A DNA stretch of 62,628 bases from Rhodocollybia butyracea. Its lineage: Eukaryota; Basidiomycota; Agaricomycetes; Agaricales; Omphalotaceae. Both the position numbers and the translations under genes were made by a program. Below, piece after piece: positions 22,227 to 33,115 of the stretch. Each line of letters begins with the position of its first letter. Position 1 is the first letter of the stretch. Location: positions 1 through 62,628 of the forward strand of contig JADNRY010000355.1 of the NCBI GenBank assembly GCA_015501585.1, written 5' to 3'. The notes under the pieces are model-generated. The model was not told the DNA's origin. It was given only the letters and a program-made list of their open reading frames with translations, and searched no databases.

Positions 22227-23560
22227 TGCTGGGACTGTGCCGGGTTCTTTCTAGATGCCACTCGAGAAAATTCAGAAAACAAGTGTTGTGGCATTTCTCG
22301 CAACATACCAAAAACATATTAAAAAGTTCTAAACGCCGCCCCAGTTCTGGGAAAGTAATACTGCAACATGATGCTTTCGACACTACTATCCTACGCTTTC
22401 GACACTACTATCCTACGCTTTCGACACTGCTATACTCTTTGTTACAACAATCATCTGCGATACGACTCTCTTCTATGGCACGACTCCATGATATTCCACA
22501 CCCTATCCCTTGCTGAACAGAAGCTTACCCACCTCTGTACCAATCCTTGGGTCATTATTTACGATGTCTGCGTACATCTTTGTTCTTCACTTCTTCAATA
22601 CCGTCGCTTTCTTCCGAACTATCCTGGTGATTTCTTTCGGTCGACGCCACATACCCAAGGCTGGACTAGTCACTTGAAGTGCCTCACCACTGGATGATGG
22701 CTACCGTTGATGGCAGCGCGTACTTGGCCTACTTCTTTCTTCCGAACTTTCATCCTGGTCTTATACAACCTCCATATGTATGCTCGCCCCATTCCCGGGT
22801 TGTGCTCCGCGAATGTTTGACATGCTAGCGTCCTTACAATTTTTTTCGATATCTTCTCTTTCGTCTGCTCTCCACGGTTCTGCAGCTGGGATTGTCAATT
22901 TTCGGGTAGGGATTGTTCTCAACATTTTGCTACGCAAAATTACACGATCACTTACTGCTTGCTCTCGCTTTTCATCTTATCCTTATCCTTATAACGGACG
23001 GGGCGCTTGGATGACATCTATCTTTGGATACGCTGGGTTCTGATTTTTGTATCACTAGTATGGGTGAAGATAGCCGCCTGGGTATATGCTGTATCATAGC
23101 GTACCGTACGGACCTCTTTCTGGGTGTAATCGTATAGCTTCGACTAAACGAATCTTATTCGGAGCCTGAAGCGCAAAATTGCAATGAGTAGCGTATGATA
23201 TCACGAAAATATGCAGCATTGCATCACAGGACTTTCACAGAACTTTCAATATGTATTGACTAAGATTATTCATGCCCATCCTTGTCTCCGATGAAGAATA
23301 ACTGTGAGGTGTGGTGGCTGAACAACAGTAAAGTTTGAACAGTGGGACGGCACTGATTGAGGGTGAATCAACCCATGGGAATGACTTTTACCAAGTCCGA
23401 ACTTAGTATCAAAATTAGCGTCCAGTTTTCTTTTGCTTCTTTAATGTTACTTCGACGCGCCATTGAACAAAAATTCAGCGGTAGGACGATAAAACAAACT
23501 CAGTATTCTGTTCCATACATATTGGTAATCTTTAATGTCTACTTGGGATATATTATCTAG
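22227..23560. other. Tail of bHLH copy 3 and spacer
   Basis: 22360-22450 holds repeats of TCGACACTACTATCCTACGCT. 22690-23200 is the conserved downstream block (GTTGATGGCAG, TACAACCTCCATATG, GGTTCTGCAGCTGGGATTGTC, TTTGCTACGC). The part near 23150-23290 also matches the start of the ANL-derived fragments (GAGCCTGAAGCGCAAAATTGCAAT), which stops early here. Confidence 0.45.
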
Positions 23561-24458
23561 CTAGTAACCCCAACGCTTCGATTTTCCATGATATTCTGTG
23601 GGCAGGTAATTCTTCGCTTTCGCAGCAATACAACATCGAGCTTCAACTTGTTGTGGCGTTTGGAGATCAGGACAGTGAAATGCTAGCATATATGCATCAG
23701 AATATACGGAATGAGACTTCGAGGAGAGGTTAGTACCTTTATTTCACGTTTCAATATACATACCTCCTCGTATGTAGAGAGAATGGCGCATATACGGGCG
23801 ATATATACCTTGAGATAGCTCGTCAAGGATGGGGGAGGGGGTTGCAAACGTAGATCATGGGCGATGTCTTTGATTCTAGGAAGAGTATCATGAGGTACGT
23901 TGGGTGCCATCATATATTGTGCATATACTGACCGACATAAACGCTCCTCGTAGTCCATGCATCTGCATATCAGACCACTGAGTTAGAGGTTACTTTGAAG
24001 ACAGATCAAAAAACTCACCGACGAGAGCGTTCCAAGTCCCCAATGTCAAGGCATCCGAGTCTTTCAACAAGGATTAATATTGATTAGAACTGAGTGAAAT
24101 AGACTTGGACTCACTGGTCACTGCACAACAGATGCTCGCTATAATCCAAGAGTCCGAGTCCCTGTTGACCAGGTGCAAAGCAAAAGTCACTACCAGCACC
24201 ACTATGATCAACATTGGAGGGAATAATCCCTAGACTGGTATGGCCTTGCAGCATTTTCTCAACAGCCTTGATTGTCTGCTCGAGGCCATGCAAAGTCAGA
24301 CAAGGAAATAAGGTGTACCGAAGTATGGTCATAAACGCGACGGTGGATGCGAGGATCCAAAGACTCGGAGTGGGCAGGCGCGTCAATAGAGCCGTAAGTA
24401 AATTTGGGGTGATCTGCGGGGAGGCAACCAGTGTTCGATAGCCAGGAGAGGAGGACAT
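23561..24458 (-). CDS. Unrecognised single-TM protein, copy A
   Basis: Minus-strand exons 24458-24115, 24060-24019, 23962-23764 and 23716-23561 join into an intact 246-aa frame. An in-frame Met three codons upstream (24467) is conserved in copy B only, so the Met shared by all copies is used. Residues about 10-30 are Ser/Pro/Gln-rich. A hydrophobic segment PSLWILASTVAFMTILRY (about residues 30-50) should span a membrane, followed by HGLEQTIKAV. A 42-nt exon encodes a short Cys/Asp/Arg-rich piece. Exon 3 has MDYEERLCRSVYA and the invariant LQPPPPSLTSYLKVYIARI, and exon 4 has VYSDAYMLAFH then LQTPQQVEA. There is no cleaved signal and no domain I know. It is head-to-head with bHLH copy 4, 878 bp away. 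Confidence 0.75.
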
Positions 24459-25335
24459 CTGAGTCAAGAGCTACTGAGCTGAAGAGGTTTAGCGGATGCA
24501 GGATACACGGATGGCTCGATGTTTGAAGTGGGGGTTTTATCTGCTGTTCATGCGAATTCGGGAGAGATCAGATCGCATACAATCGAGACTACTAGCTACG
24601 CAATTGTAAAATGATATCAAAAAACGTTATAACAGTCATTTTTCTGGAAGCTGCACACTGATGAGCAGGTGGAAGACGCAGTAGTGTGTACACGTGTTGT
24701 CTATTATCTCGATATCAAAAAAACGTTGCACAATTGGTTTTTTTGAAGAGAGTCGGACGTACACTAGTGACCAGTGGGAAAACGCAGTTGGGTGTACATG
24801 TAATTTCAGTCCTTTTCAATGTAGTGGTTGAAAAAGAGACGATTCTAGTTTTGGACAGTGTGCGAAGCGCCCGCACCATACACGTGTGAGATTCACAAGC
24901 GCCTGGACCTGCCACACACAGTGACAATGTTGAATGAACTCGAAGGGCTTTTTTAAAGTGGTATGCCTCAAAATTTGGACTACAAAATCGAACTCTCTGT
25001 TTTGTTCGCAATTTGAATTGAAGGGGCCGGGACAGTGTACTTGATGTGCATCGTGGCACACACGCCTCATATCGCAACCGATTTTGCCACAAGGTATGTA
25101 ACCTGATATGTAAGGAGCCTTTGATGTTTGTATTTAAGAGATGGCCTGTCCAAGTCGTTTTCAGTCCATCCCTCCTCTTTTTACCGCACCCCTTTTCCTC
25201 TTCGCCCGATTTCGAAGCTTCATATTTGTTTGTCGTCCTAAAGTCAGCTTTTTCAGCTCTTTTTCTTTTTGTCCCTGGCGTTGACTGCGCACTTGGCATT
25301 ACACAGTTCATTCTCTGTTATTTTTTACCCTCGAA
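24459..25335. promoter_or_regulatory. Divergent leader between TM copy A and bHLH copy 4
   Basis: It contains two GATATCAAAAAACGTT-type boxes (about 24612 and 24711), each near a CGCAGT..TGTGT or CACTGATGAGCAG box. The same box pairs recur in the leaders at 29.0, 33.1-33.5 and 38.7-38.8 kb. The right end is T/C-rich (TTTTTCTTTTTGTCCC, TCATTCTCTGTTATTTTT) before the bHLH start. A shared bidirectional promoter is inferred from position and conservation. Confidence 0.45.
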
Positions 25336-26318
25336 ATGTCTCATGGTTTCCAATCCAGCCTCTCGCGCTCATCGACATCCTTTATGGAACCCATGGAAAG
25401 CCCCCCTTCCTCTTGGACAGCTTGATCGACTACCTTCAGTACCCGACGAATCCCCTATCTCTGCCCGAGTCCTCATCGTCGTTATGCCGTAAGTATCTCG
25501 ATATCTTCAGCTTACTTCAAGTTGCATCTTACATCGCGCTTATATTCCTTCATCTAGCTTCTAACACCTCGAGCTCACTAATGGATTTCTATCACGCGCC
25601 TCTCTCCAGTTTGGCCGACTATGACTATGCTTCAGCTGCACTCCCTTCCCGTCGCGGTGCACCTCTCGAGAATGCTAGCATCTCTGTTCCCACCTTGACC
25701 TACAGTACCGGCAATACTGCTACACTTTCTAATGAACAGCATCTCGACAGACGCAGCTTTAGTACCAACCCGTCGCCATCTGTGCCCAAGTCATATCGTT
25801 TCAATCCAATTAGTGCTCCTACCGCGCGATCCAGCGCGTCTGTTGCCAGCAAGAGGATAAACAGCAAGACTAGCAACGATATCTCGGACGAAGGCGAGGA
25901 AGAAGAGTACGCACAGTCTGCGGGGAGTGTAGATCCGTAAGTCATTTTCAGTTTTCCTTTCTAATCCTCACTATTATCTAGTCTTCAAGAGGCCGTTCGT
26001 CGGCAACGAATCGAGTCTGAGCAGAAGCGTCGCGACGACTTGAGAGATGGCTACACTCATTTAAAGTCTATGCTGCCATCAACCAACCAGAAGTCGAGTA
26101 AGGTCAAGTTGTTGAACCGTGGTAAGTACCTCTTGATTCTCGTCGTAACATCCGCGGATGATGTCCTTTTTCCCGCAGCTGCTAGACATATCAAGTACCT
26201 CAACGCCGTCCGAGACCAACTGGAAACTGAACTCGAGACAGCTAACAACGAATTAAACGCCTACAGACTTCGTGAGGCCAATGAAGCTCATGGTTGGCAC
26301 CACTATAGCAGCTATTGA
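25336..26318 (+). pseudogene. bHLH array copy 4, frameshift in exon 1
   Basis: Exons by homology: 25336-25488, 25558-25936, 25982-26121, 26179-26318. Exon 1 starts MSHGFQSSLSRSSTSFMEP but runs into TGA at 25423-25425. Its length (153 nt) is one base out of register with the conserved phase-1 donor. The downstream part of exon 1 (SLIDYLQYPTNPLSLPE) is open in another frame that continues upstream to an ATG at 25269, so a protein with a replaced N-terminus is possible. Exons 2-4 are intact: the linker ends DISDEGEEEEYAQSAGS, the basic region reads RRQRIESEQKRRDDLRDGY, then NQKSSKVKLLNR and HIKYLNAVRDQLETELETA. It is the only copy with Glu at the canonical basic-region position 9 and keeps the most canonical loop, so it may be a recent loss or an assembly error. 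Confidence 0.7.
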
Positions 26319-27965
26319 TGCTGGGATTGTGCTTTGTCTAGAGCTTCGTGGCTTTTTTCGCCGAACACACCAGACTGATGAGCCCCCAATTCCCGCGGGT
26401 TAACACTGCTTTGATTTATGACACGACAATCATTTTTTCTCTCATTCACGGCATCGATGCTAGGAGCCTGGATTAACCAGATGATGGACGACACGGATCG
26501 TTGATAATTTGTTTCGGTTGGCGACACTTACACAAGACTCGAGTAGTTGCTTGAAGAGCTATACCTACCTCACCACTTGATAGTGGTTGATGGTAGTGCG
26601 TGCTTCGCCTACTCGTGCACATTCTTGTTCTCTACTTCTTGAATTACCGTCGCTTATTCCGTACTTTTCATCCATCCTATACAACCTCCATACGCACGCT
26701 CGTAGGCGACCACTTCATTGTGGATCGTGCCTCGCGTGCGTTCGACACACTGGCATCTGCTACTCCTCTCGCCTTGCATCGCACATTATAGATTGATTTA
26801 TAGCCTTGGGTTTTATTTTTATCATCACATTCCAACACTTCTTACCTCTTCTTCCGGGCATTAGAGTCTGATCGAGCGTCTGAACAGCGTCTTGGTCGGC
26901 ATGTAGTCCTCCCTTTTTCACACAATTCACCACCAGGGTCTGGTCAAACGTCTGATCAACGTTTGGTCGGGCTGTGTTCCTCCCTTTTCTCGACAAGCAT
27001 TTTTTGGCCATGCTGCATTCTATCTGGTCAACGTTACTGCTCGTGTTCACCTTCGGGTGCCTCCGCTTATCATAGTAACCGCAGATCTGTTGTATTTTGG
27101 TAGTTACATGTTTAATACCAAGCCAATATTATGCAAACCCATGCCAACTATCTTAGAGCCTTTCATTGAGAGTGATGTATGATTTCTGCTAGGCTAGTCA
27201 CATTTCCCAGCGGAGAGGAGCCCCTATCAATTTTCCCTCTGTACCAGGTATGTTCTGCTTGTTGTATTATTGGCTTACTCAGGGCTTAAATCCGCAACAC
27301 TACGTACCTAATGGCTGGCAAAGGCTAGGTCTAACTTGGTTTAACATTCCGAATTTCGCAGAAATCCCTATGATGGAATAAAGTATCAAATTACAAAAGT
27401 TCAGAATAGACGTTAGTGTCCAGTTGTAAGTATGGCGTATACTCACACGTGCTACGCACTGCCACCATCCGTTTATACTTCGTTTCATCATAGATAACCT
27501 TACCGTACCGACAACCACCACCGTTAGTTCTTATCGTTGCTAGTAGGCCTCGCGTCTCGCCGTTTGGAATATAACGTGGTCCTGTCAATACGTGTGATTG
27601 TCAGTGTTTCTGTCGAGACTAAACGACAGCCTTTCACCAGTTTCTCTTTTGTTCCTTCAAATTTCCTGTGTTGACGCTTCATTCCTTGACAGACAAATTC
27701 AAAAAATTTCAGCCGTGGAACGACGAACAAATCGGATTCGGTATTCCGTTCCATGTATTCGTAAGGAAAGGCAACTTCTAATGTCTGGTGTGATATCTGG
27801 TAACCTCCAATGCTTCGATATTCTGTGACGTTCCGTGTGCAAAGGAATCCAGATATGCTACTCCGATATCTGGACCTAACCAGACCCTCGTATCCATAAC
27901 GCATGTTATAATCGAGACCTTAATATCTATCTACATGTAGGTCCAGAAGAAGTACTCCCGAGTCG
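26319..27965. other. Tail of bHLH copy 4 and spacer
   Basis: 26490-26800 is the conserved downstream block, including ACGCTCGTAGGCGACCACTT and TTGTGGATCGTGCCTCGCG. 26869-26990 holds two direct degenerate copies of a ~55-bp segment ending CCTCCCTTTT. 27000-27965 shows no gene. 27600-27830 partly resembles the bases left of TM copy A (23460-23600). Confidence 0.4.
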
Positions 27966-28815
27966 TTTTCGCAGCAATACAACATCGAGCTTCAACTTGT
28001 TGTGGCGTTTGGAGATCAGGACGGTGAAATGCTAGCATATATGTGTCAGAATCCGCGGAATGAGATTCCAAGGAGAGGTTGAGTAAGGTTGAGTACCTTG
28101 ATTTCATGTTTCAATGTATGTACTTCCTTGTATGCAGAGAGAATGGCGCATATACGGGCGATATATACCTTGAGATAACTCGTCAAGGATGGGGGAGGGG
28201 GCTGCAAGCGCAGATCATGAGCGACGTCTTTGATTCTAAGAGAAGTACCCTCAGTTAGGCGTCATCAGATACAAAAATGATATAAGTATATCAACCGGCA
28301 TAAACGTTCCTCGTAGTCCATGCATCTACAGACGAGACCAGGTTATAAGCAAAGCTTGGAAGAGGTTATTTGAAGGCACTCACTGATGAGAACGTTCCAG
28401 GTCTCCAATGTCAAGGTATAGACTCGGACTGCCGAGTCTTTCAGCAAAGATAAACATTTTTTAAAAGCTGAGTGAAAAAAATTACATATACTCACTGATC
28501 ACTGCGCAGCGGATGCTCGTTACAATCCAAGAGTCCGAGATCACGTTGACCACCAGCACTACTATCAAAGTTGGAGGGAATAATCCCTAAACCGATATGG
28601 CCTTGCAGTAGTTTATCAACAGCTTTGATTGCCTGCTCGAGTCCATGCACAGTCAGACAAGGGAACACAGTATACCGAAGTATAGTCATAGACACGACAA
28701 CAGATCCAAGGATCCAAAGAATCGGGGTCGGCGGGCTCGTCAATAGTGTCATAAGTAGATTCTGGGTGATCTGCGGGGAGGCAGCCGGTGTTTGATGACT
28801 GGGAGAGGAGGACAT
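27966..28815 (-). pseudogene. Unrecognised single-TM protein, copy B (degenerate)
   Basis: Exon 1 (28815-28496) is open and encodes MSSSPSHQTPAASPQITQNL, the membrane segment ILWILGSVVVSMTILRY and HGLEQAIKAVDKLLQGHIGL. It has lost a block of about ten residues (the GSDFCFAPGQ region of copies A, C and D). Exon 3 is broken: after RLCR the reading frame hits two stops before RIKDVAHDL, around 28270. The exon 4 acceptor AG seen in the other copies is changed to AA (CTTGGAATC at about 28070). PPPPSLTSYLKVYIARI is still readable. The copy is therefore dead downstream, though exon 1 could still be translated. It faces bHLH copy 5, which is also frameshifted. Confidence 0.65.
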
Positions 28816-29944
28816 CCGAGTCAAGAGCTATTGAGCTAGAGGAGTTTCGGTGGATGCAAGATACTTTACAATGGGGGTTATATACTTCCTATCGGGTCGA
28901 GGAAGAGATATGTACTAGAACGAAGGGCTGTGCCACACATTCTCATAGTCTTGGTTCAGGCATGAGCCATTCACTCACTAGCGATTGAGACATACGAAGA
29001 ATGCAGTTGTTTCTGGAGCTGCACTTTACACTAATGAGCAGTTGAAAAATGTAGTAATGTGTGGACGTGGTTCGATTGTAGCCTATTTTGATATCAAAAA
29101 ACGTGTGCACGATCGTTTCTGGTGAAGTTGGACTTGCACTAGTGGCGAGTTGAAAAACGCCGTAGTGTGTTCCACTCCATTTCAACACGAAAGGAAATCT
29201 TTTGATAGGCGCCGTGGATGGATACCGACTTGTGACCATGTGCAGTTGTGCACAGAGGCCTTGGTTTTCGAAAGGCATACTCTTGACTGGTTTTTGAGCA
29301 GATCCTGTAATTATCAGCAGAGAAGGGACATGCTTGTCGACGTCTTTGTCATTCTCATATATTGCAAAGAGTCGAGAATAAGAGCTAGAGCTTATTTCCA
29401 GCCACTTTTTCTTTTCCGCAACCCTTTCTCCTTTAAGATGGAGTACTCACCCAGTCTGCTCTATTTCTCCTCAGGCGCGCTGGCTGGAACTGCACATCTT
29501 GAACTCGCCAGAGTCTGCCCTCGCTGACTGCACGTAGTACTACCTAATTACTTGGGTTCTTATAGAAAAACCTTATAGATAGATCTCTCTCTTTTTCAAT
29601 CTTGAAAAACTTGAACGCCCCAGGGCCCAGCTGGGCCAGGTTTCCACGGACATAAACCATAACACAGCCTTGACACAGCCTTGAGTAGCGCTTGGCGAAG
29701 TGCTTTTGGCCTCTTTGGCCTGTGAGAATATTTATTTTGATGGTAATGTCGTATAAGTAGTATTCTTGTTTCTACAACCACCTCCACTTTTTTCCGCAAC
29801 CCTCTCTCCTCCGAGATATATATATATCTCGTATTCGCCCAGTCAGCGTCTTTCTACTTTCTCCTCCTCGTCGCTGACTGTGCACATCGTTCTTACCTGA
29901 AAATATTCGTTCTTTCTCTGTTGTTTTTGAGCTTTCCCCTCAAC
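28816..29944. promoter_or_regulatory. Divergent leader between TM copy B and bHLH copy 5
   Basis: It contains the GATATCAAAAAACGTG box at about 29090 flanked by GAGCAGTTGAAAAATGCAGTA and GTTGAAAAACGCCGTAGTGTG. The final ~180 bases are duplicated: TTTTCCGCAACCCT.TCTCCT occurs at about 29410 and again near 29787, each followed by CGCCCAGTC- or CACCCAGTC-type bases. A TATATATATATA run at 29817-29829 may act as a TATA element. T/C-rich bases precede the ATG at 29945. Confidence 0.4.
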
Positions 29945-30980
29945 ATGTCTTTTGGTTTCTCGCATTCTTCCTCCGTGCCACCGCCGCCGTTCCACTCGTA
30001 CAACTTGATGGATTACCAGTACCCTCAATACCCGACGAATTCATCTCAGCACCACTACTCTTCGTCGTTAGGTCGGACGTTTCTCCATACATGCAACTTG
30101 TTGCGTCACTTATTCCTTCATTTAGCTTCTAATACCTCGAGCTCACCGGCATCAATGGCTTTCCACTCCGCACCTCGTTCAGACTATGCCTATGCTTCAG
30201 CTGCACCCCTGCCTTCCCGTCGTTATGCTCCTCTCGAGAATTCTACTATCTCTCCTCTCGCCCAGGCCAACGATGCTAATACGCTCTCTGATGGGCGGAA
30301 TTCTGGCAGACGCAGCCATGGTTCCAATCCGTCGCCGTCATCGCCGTCCGGACTCTATGCCACTACTACTGGCCCAGGTCACGTCGCTTTGACCCGATTA
30401 GTGTTCCCACTCCGCGAGCCAGCACGTCTGCTGCTAGCAAGAATCCAAACAGCAACACTAGCAATGATGACTGGGACGAAGAGGAGTCTGCTGAAAGTGT
30501 GGACCCGTAAGTCCTTTTCATTTTTCTTTTCTGCGTACTAATTCTCACTATTAAACAGTACTCTCCGAGAGGCCGTTCGTAGGGAACGAATCGTGTCTGA
30601 CCAGAAGCGCCGTGACGAGTTGAAACATGGCTTCACGCGTTTAAAGTCTACGGTGCCACAAACCGACCAGAGGTTGAGGCAGGCGGAGCTGCTGAACTTT
30701 GGTAAGTATATCTTGAGCGCTCGTCGTGACATCTGCTGATGATGTTCTTGTTCCTGCAGCTGTTAAACATATCAGGCAACTCGAAGCCAAACTCACAAAC
30801 GCTGCACCTGCTGAACGTGTCAGGCGGCTCGAAGCTGAGCTTGAGACAGCTACTGAACATGTCAGGCAACTTGAAGCCGAACTCGAGACGGCTCACAACG
30901 AACTAAACGCCTACAAGCGTCATTATGAGGCTCAAGCTTGGCCCCGCTATGATGCTGGGCTTGTGCCGGGTTCTTTCTAG
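29945..30980 (+). pseudogene. bHLH array copy 5, one-base deletion in exon 2
   Basis: Exons by homology: 29945-30071, 30126-30506, 30559-30701, 30760-30980. The N-terminus MSFGFSHSSSVPPPPFHSYN is open. In exon 2, near 30380, the segment equivalent to GRRSRRFDPISVP is out of frame by one base, so exon 2 ends in the wrong phase and everything after it, including the bHLH, is misread. The bHLH coding bases are otherwise preserved (RRERIVSDQKRRDELKHGF). Exon 4 is the longest of the family: three successive HIRQLEAKL, RVRRLEAELETA, HVRQLEAELETA blocks followed by DAGLVPGSF. The deletion is a single point lesion in an otherwise well-kept gene, so recent inactivation or a base-calling error are the two options. 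Confidence 0.7.
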
Positions 30981-31324
30981 ACCTTCTGCGTTGCCATTCG
31001 GGAAAAATCAGAAAACCAGTGTTGTGGCTTTTTTCGCTGAGCACTCAAAAAACAGACGAACGAATTCTAAACACTTATCTTGACACGACTATCACTTAGA
31101 CACGACTATCTTTTACGACACAACTATCATGTTTTTATATCCGCCCCGTCGGCCTCAATGGCTTTCCCCCTGCTGGTTGGAAGTCTACCCACCTTTGTAC
31201 CAAATTCGTCTCCCAGTTGTTTTCAGTGTCATTGGCTATCCGGTCTCCCCGCATTATGGCCGGGCTAGATCGGACCCAAGGATCAAAACAGATGATGGAT
31301 GATAGTCGATAACTTGCTTCGGTT

Positions 31325-31800
31325 GACGACGCTTACACAAGACCTGGAGTGGTTGCTTGAAGTGCTACACCTACCTCATCACTTCGATAGTGGTTGATGG
31401 TGGCGCGTGCTTCGCCTACTCTTGTTCCTCACTTCTTTGTATTATCGTCACATCTCTCCGAACTATCCTGGTGATTTACTTCGCTTGACGACACTTACGC
31501 AAGACTGGAGTAGCCGCTTGAAGTACTATACCTACCTCCCACTCGAATGGTTGATGGTAGTGCGTGCTTCGCCTACTCGTACACATTCTTGTTCTTCACT
31601 TCTTGCGTTACCGTCGCATCCTTCCTGGTGATTTGCTTCGCTTGACGACGCTTACACGAGACGGAGTGGGTCGCTTGGGGTGCTATACCTACCTCCCACT
31701 TGAGTGGTTGATGGTAGTGCGTACTTCGCCTACTTGTACTCGTGCACATTCTTGTTCTTTGCATCGTCGCTTTCCTCCGAACTTTGTTATGCAACTGTCG
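31325..31800 (+). repeat. Three tandem copies of a ~160-bp tail segment
   Basis: Units begin GACGACGCTTACACAAGAC at 31325, 31487 and 31644 (periods 162 and 157). Each contains CTATACCTACCTC, GGTTGATGGT and GCGTGCTTCGCCTACT. Other array copies have one unit. Confidence 0.8.
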
Positions 31801-31894
31801 TACGCACGCTCGTAGGCGACCACTTTGTTGTGGATCGTGCCTCGCGTGCTTCCAACACTGGCATCATTACGTTTTTTTCCTCGGTATCCTCCTT

Positions 31895-31978
31895 GTCGTC
31901 CTCTCCCCGGCTACGATTGTCAACTTCTGGTATCATGTCGTCCTCTCCCCGGCTACGATTGTCAACTTCTGGTATCAA
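31895..31978 (+). repeat. 42-bp tandem duplication
   Basis: The unit GTCGTCCTCTCCCCGGCTAC... ending TTCTGGTATCA occurs twice back to back, starting at 31895 and 31937, with essentially no differences. This indicates a very recent duplication. Confidence 0.9.
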
Positions 31979-32229
31979 AGGATGGGTAGTTGTTCTCAAC
32001 CCTGGACCATCACCACTCCTCGCTATCGTATTGTATGGAACTGTATCTTTATTTTGTATCATTATGGGATGTACTTATATTTTAAAGGACGCATGGCGTC
32101 TATCCTTAACACTAATTACCAATTAATTGTATGTTTCCTCAGAATGTCTTGTTGAACCTGCGTAATCACTGGGACTGGGTGCAAGTCCGTGTCCATAATT
32201 GGGTAGAAATTGGACGTTAGTTTACAGGC

Positions 32230-32870
32230 TGATCTCATTCGATGATATGGGTACAGAACTTCAATGTATCAGCCAAGGTTCAAAATGGCTGAACCAAGGT
32301 GCCCGAAGGTACGTGGAGAAGTGATACATTCTTGTAGATAGCGAGTGGCGATAGGGCGATTTCGGTGGTAGATTTCGGTTCCGATCCACTGAGGGTAGGA
32401 CTGACGCTGCAATAAGGAGATGGAGGAGACCAACACCAACTACCACACAGTCTGAGATGACGTTACCGCAAAAAGGGCTTCAAGCATTATGTCCAATGTC
32501 TCTAGGGCAAATGAAATGCTCCGACGGGATTGCATTGGTGAACCTGCTTCAATGGTATCGATACACAAACCGCAATTTTGCGTATTAAACTTGGATTCAG
32601 TATATTAACATGGGATACGTCAGATTGATCTTAATGAAGCATCGAGGCATTCGGGTGCTTCTGGGAGGAACAGCCGGCTCCAGGAAATCCGAATCGCTTG
32701 ATATGGGTATGAACTTGATAAGGGAGCACCTGGGGACCGTCTAGTAAGGTAATTTTGGCGGGATTTCCGGAGTTCCTCGATATTATAAGTCCTCTTTATT
32801 CCGTTGAGCCATAGGAGTTCTATATAAAATCAAAAAAAAAAGAAAAGAAAAGCGATTAGGAGAAGAAAAA
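32230..32870 (-). pseudogene. Decayed 3' fragment of the ANL gene, second copy
   Basis: It aligns with the ANL gene from about 50840 to 51500. Shared + strand landmarks are CGAATGTGTCACT/GATACATTC, GATAGCGAGTGG, ACTACCACACAGTCTG, GGCATTCGGGTGCTTCTGGG, GGTATGAACTTGAT and GATTTCCGAAGTCCCTC-like bases. It carries indels and stops. It is longer than the first fragment and reaches the intron near 51500, but lacks the A3 motif region. The next sequence is again CysRS debris. Confidence 0.7.
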
Positions 32871-32889
32871 AGCGAGAAGAGCCCACCAC

Positions 32890-33115
32890 GAGATTGATAA
32901 CACAATCGCGGAATGCAGAGAGCGTTTGCCGAGAGTATTTACAGAATCGGGGAACGCAGAGAGTTTTTGCCGAGTGTTGCAGAATCGCGAAACGCAGAGA
33001 GTGTTCGCAGATATGCATGGGTATATTTCCTCGCGTGATCGTAAGGACAACGTTCGCCCAAGAAAATGAAAAAGAATTACATCAACACCAGGACCATCCT
33101 ACTGAAAACGTAGTA
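32890..33115 (-). pseudogene. CysRS remnant 3 with a tandem repeat
   Basis: 33000-33110 matches the bases at 4100-4170 and 8730-8790 (TATTTCCTCG, CCAAGAAAATGAAAAAG, TACATCAACACCAG), part of the CysRS C-terminal fragment. No frame is left. Confidence 0.5.
32897..33017. repeat. Three tandem ~38-bp units
   Basis: CAGAATCGCGGAACGCAGAGAG-like units followed by TTTGCCGAG or GTTCGCAGA occur three times in a row. One related unit (TTGCGGAACGCAGA) lies at about 4087 in the first CysRS fragment, so the unit was amplified here. Confidence 0.75.

Larger units (their letters stand above)
30981..32229. other. Expanded tail of bHLH copy 5
   Basis: This is the conserved downstream block, enlarged by tandem repetition (see the two repeats). 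It retains GACCACTTTGTTGTGGATCG near 31817 and ends with bases that lead into the ANL fragment. Confidence 0.45.

Noticed and set aside
25700..25945. Minus-strand ORF opposite exon 2 of bHLH copy 4, and similar antisense ORFs in other copies
   Set aside because: They mirror the Ser/Asp/Glu-rich sense exon and are interrupted or unequal between copies. They are shadows.
26869..26990. SINE or solo LTR suggested by two direct copies of a ~55-bp segment
   Set aside because: There are no target duplications, terminal motifs or A-tail. It is only a local duplication.
27524..27904. 126-aa minus-strand ORF next to TM copy B
   Set aside because: It overlaps debris flanking the TM copies, has no counterpart beside copies A, C or D and shows no recognisable motif.
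29817..29830. Palindromic TATATATATATA run as a possible origin or hairpin
   Set aside because: A short AT dinucleotide run in a promoter region is common. I treat it at most as a TATA-like element.
31787..32062. Minus-strand ORF with a repeated PEVDNRSRGEDD motif
   Set aside because: The repetition is the 42-bp tandem duplication read in another frame and is not conserved in other tails.
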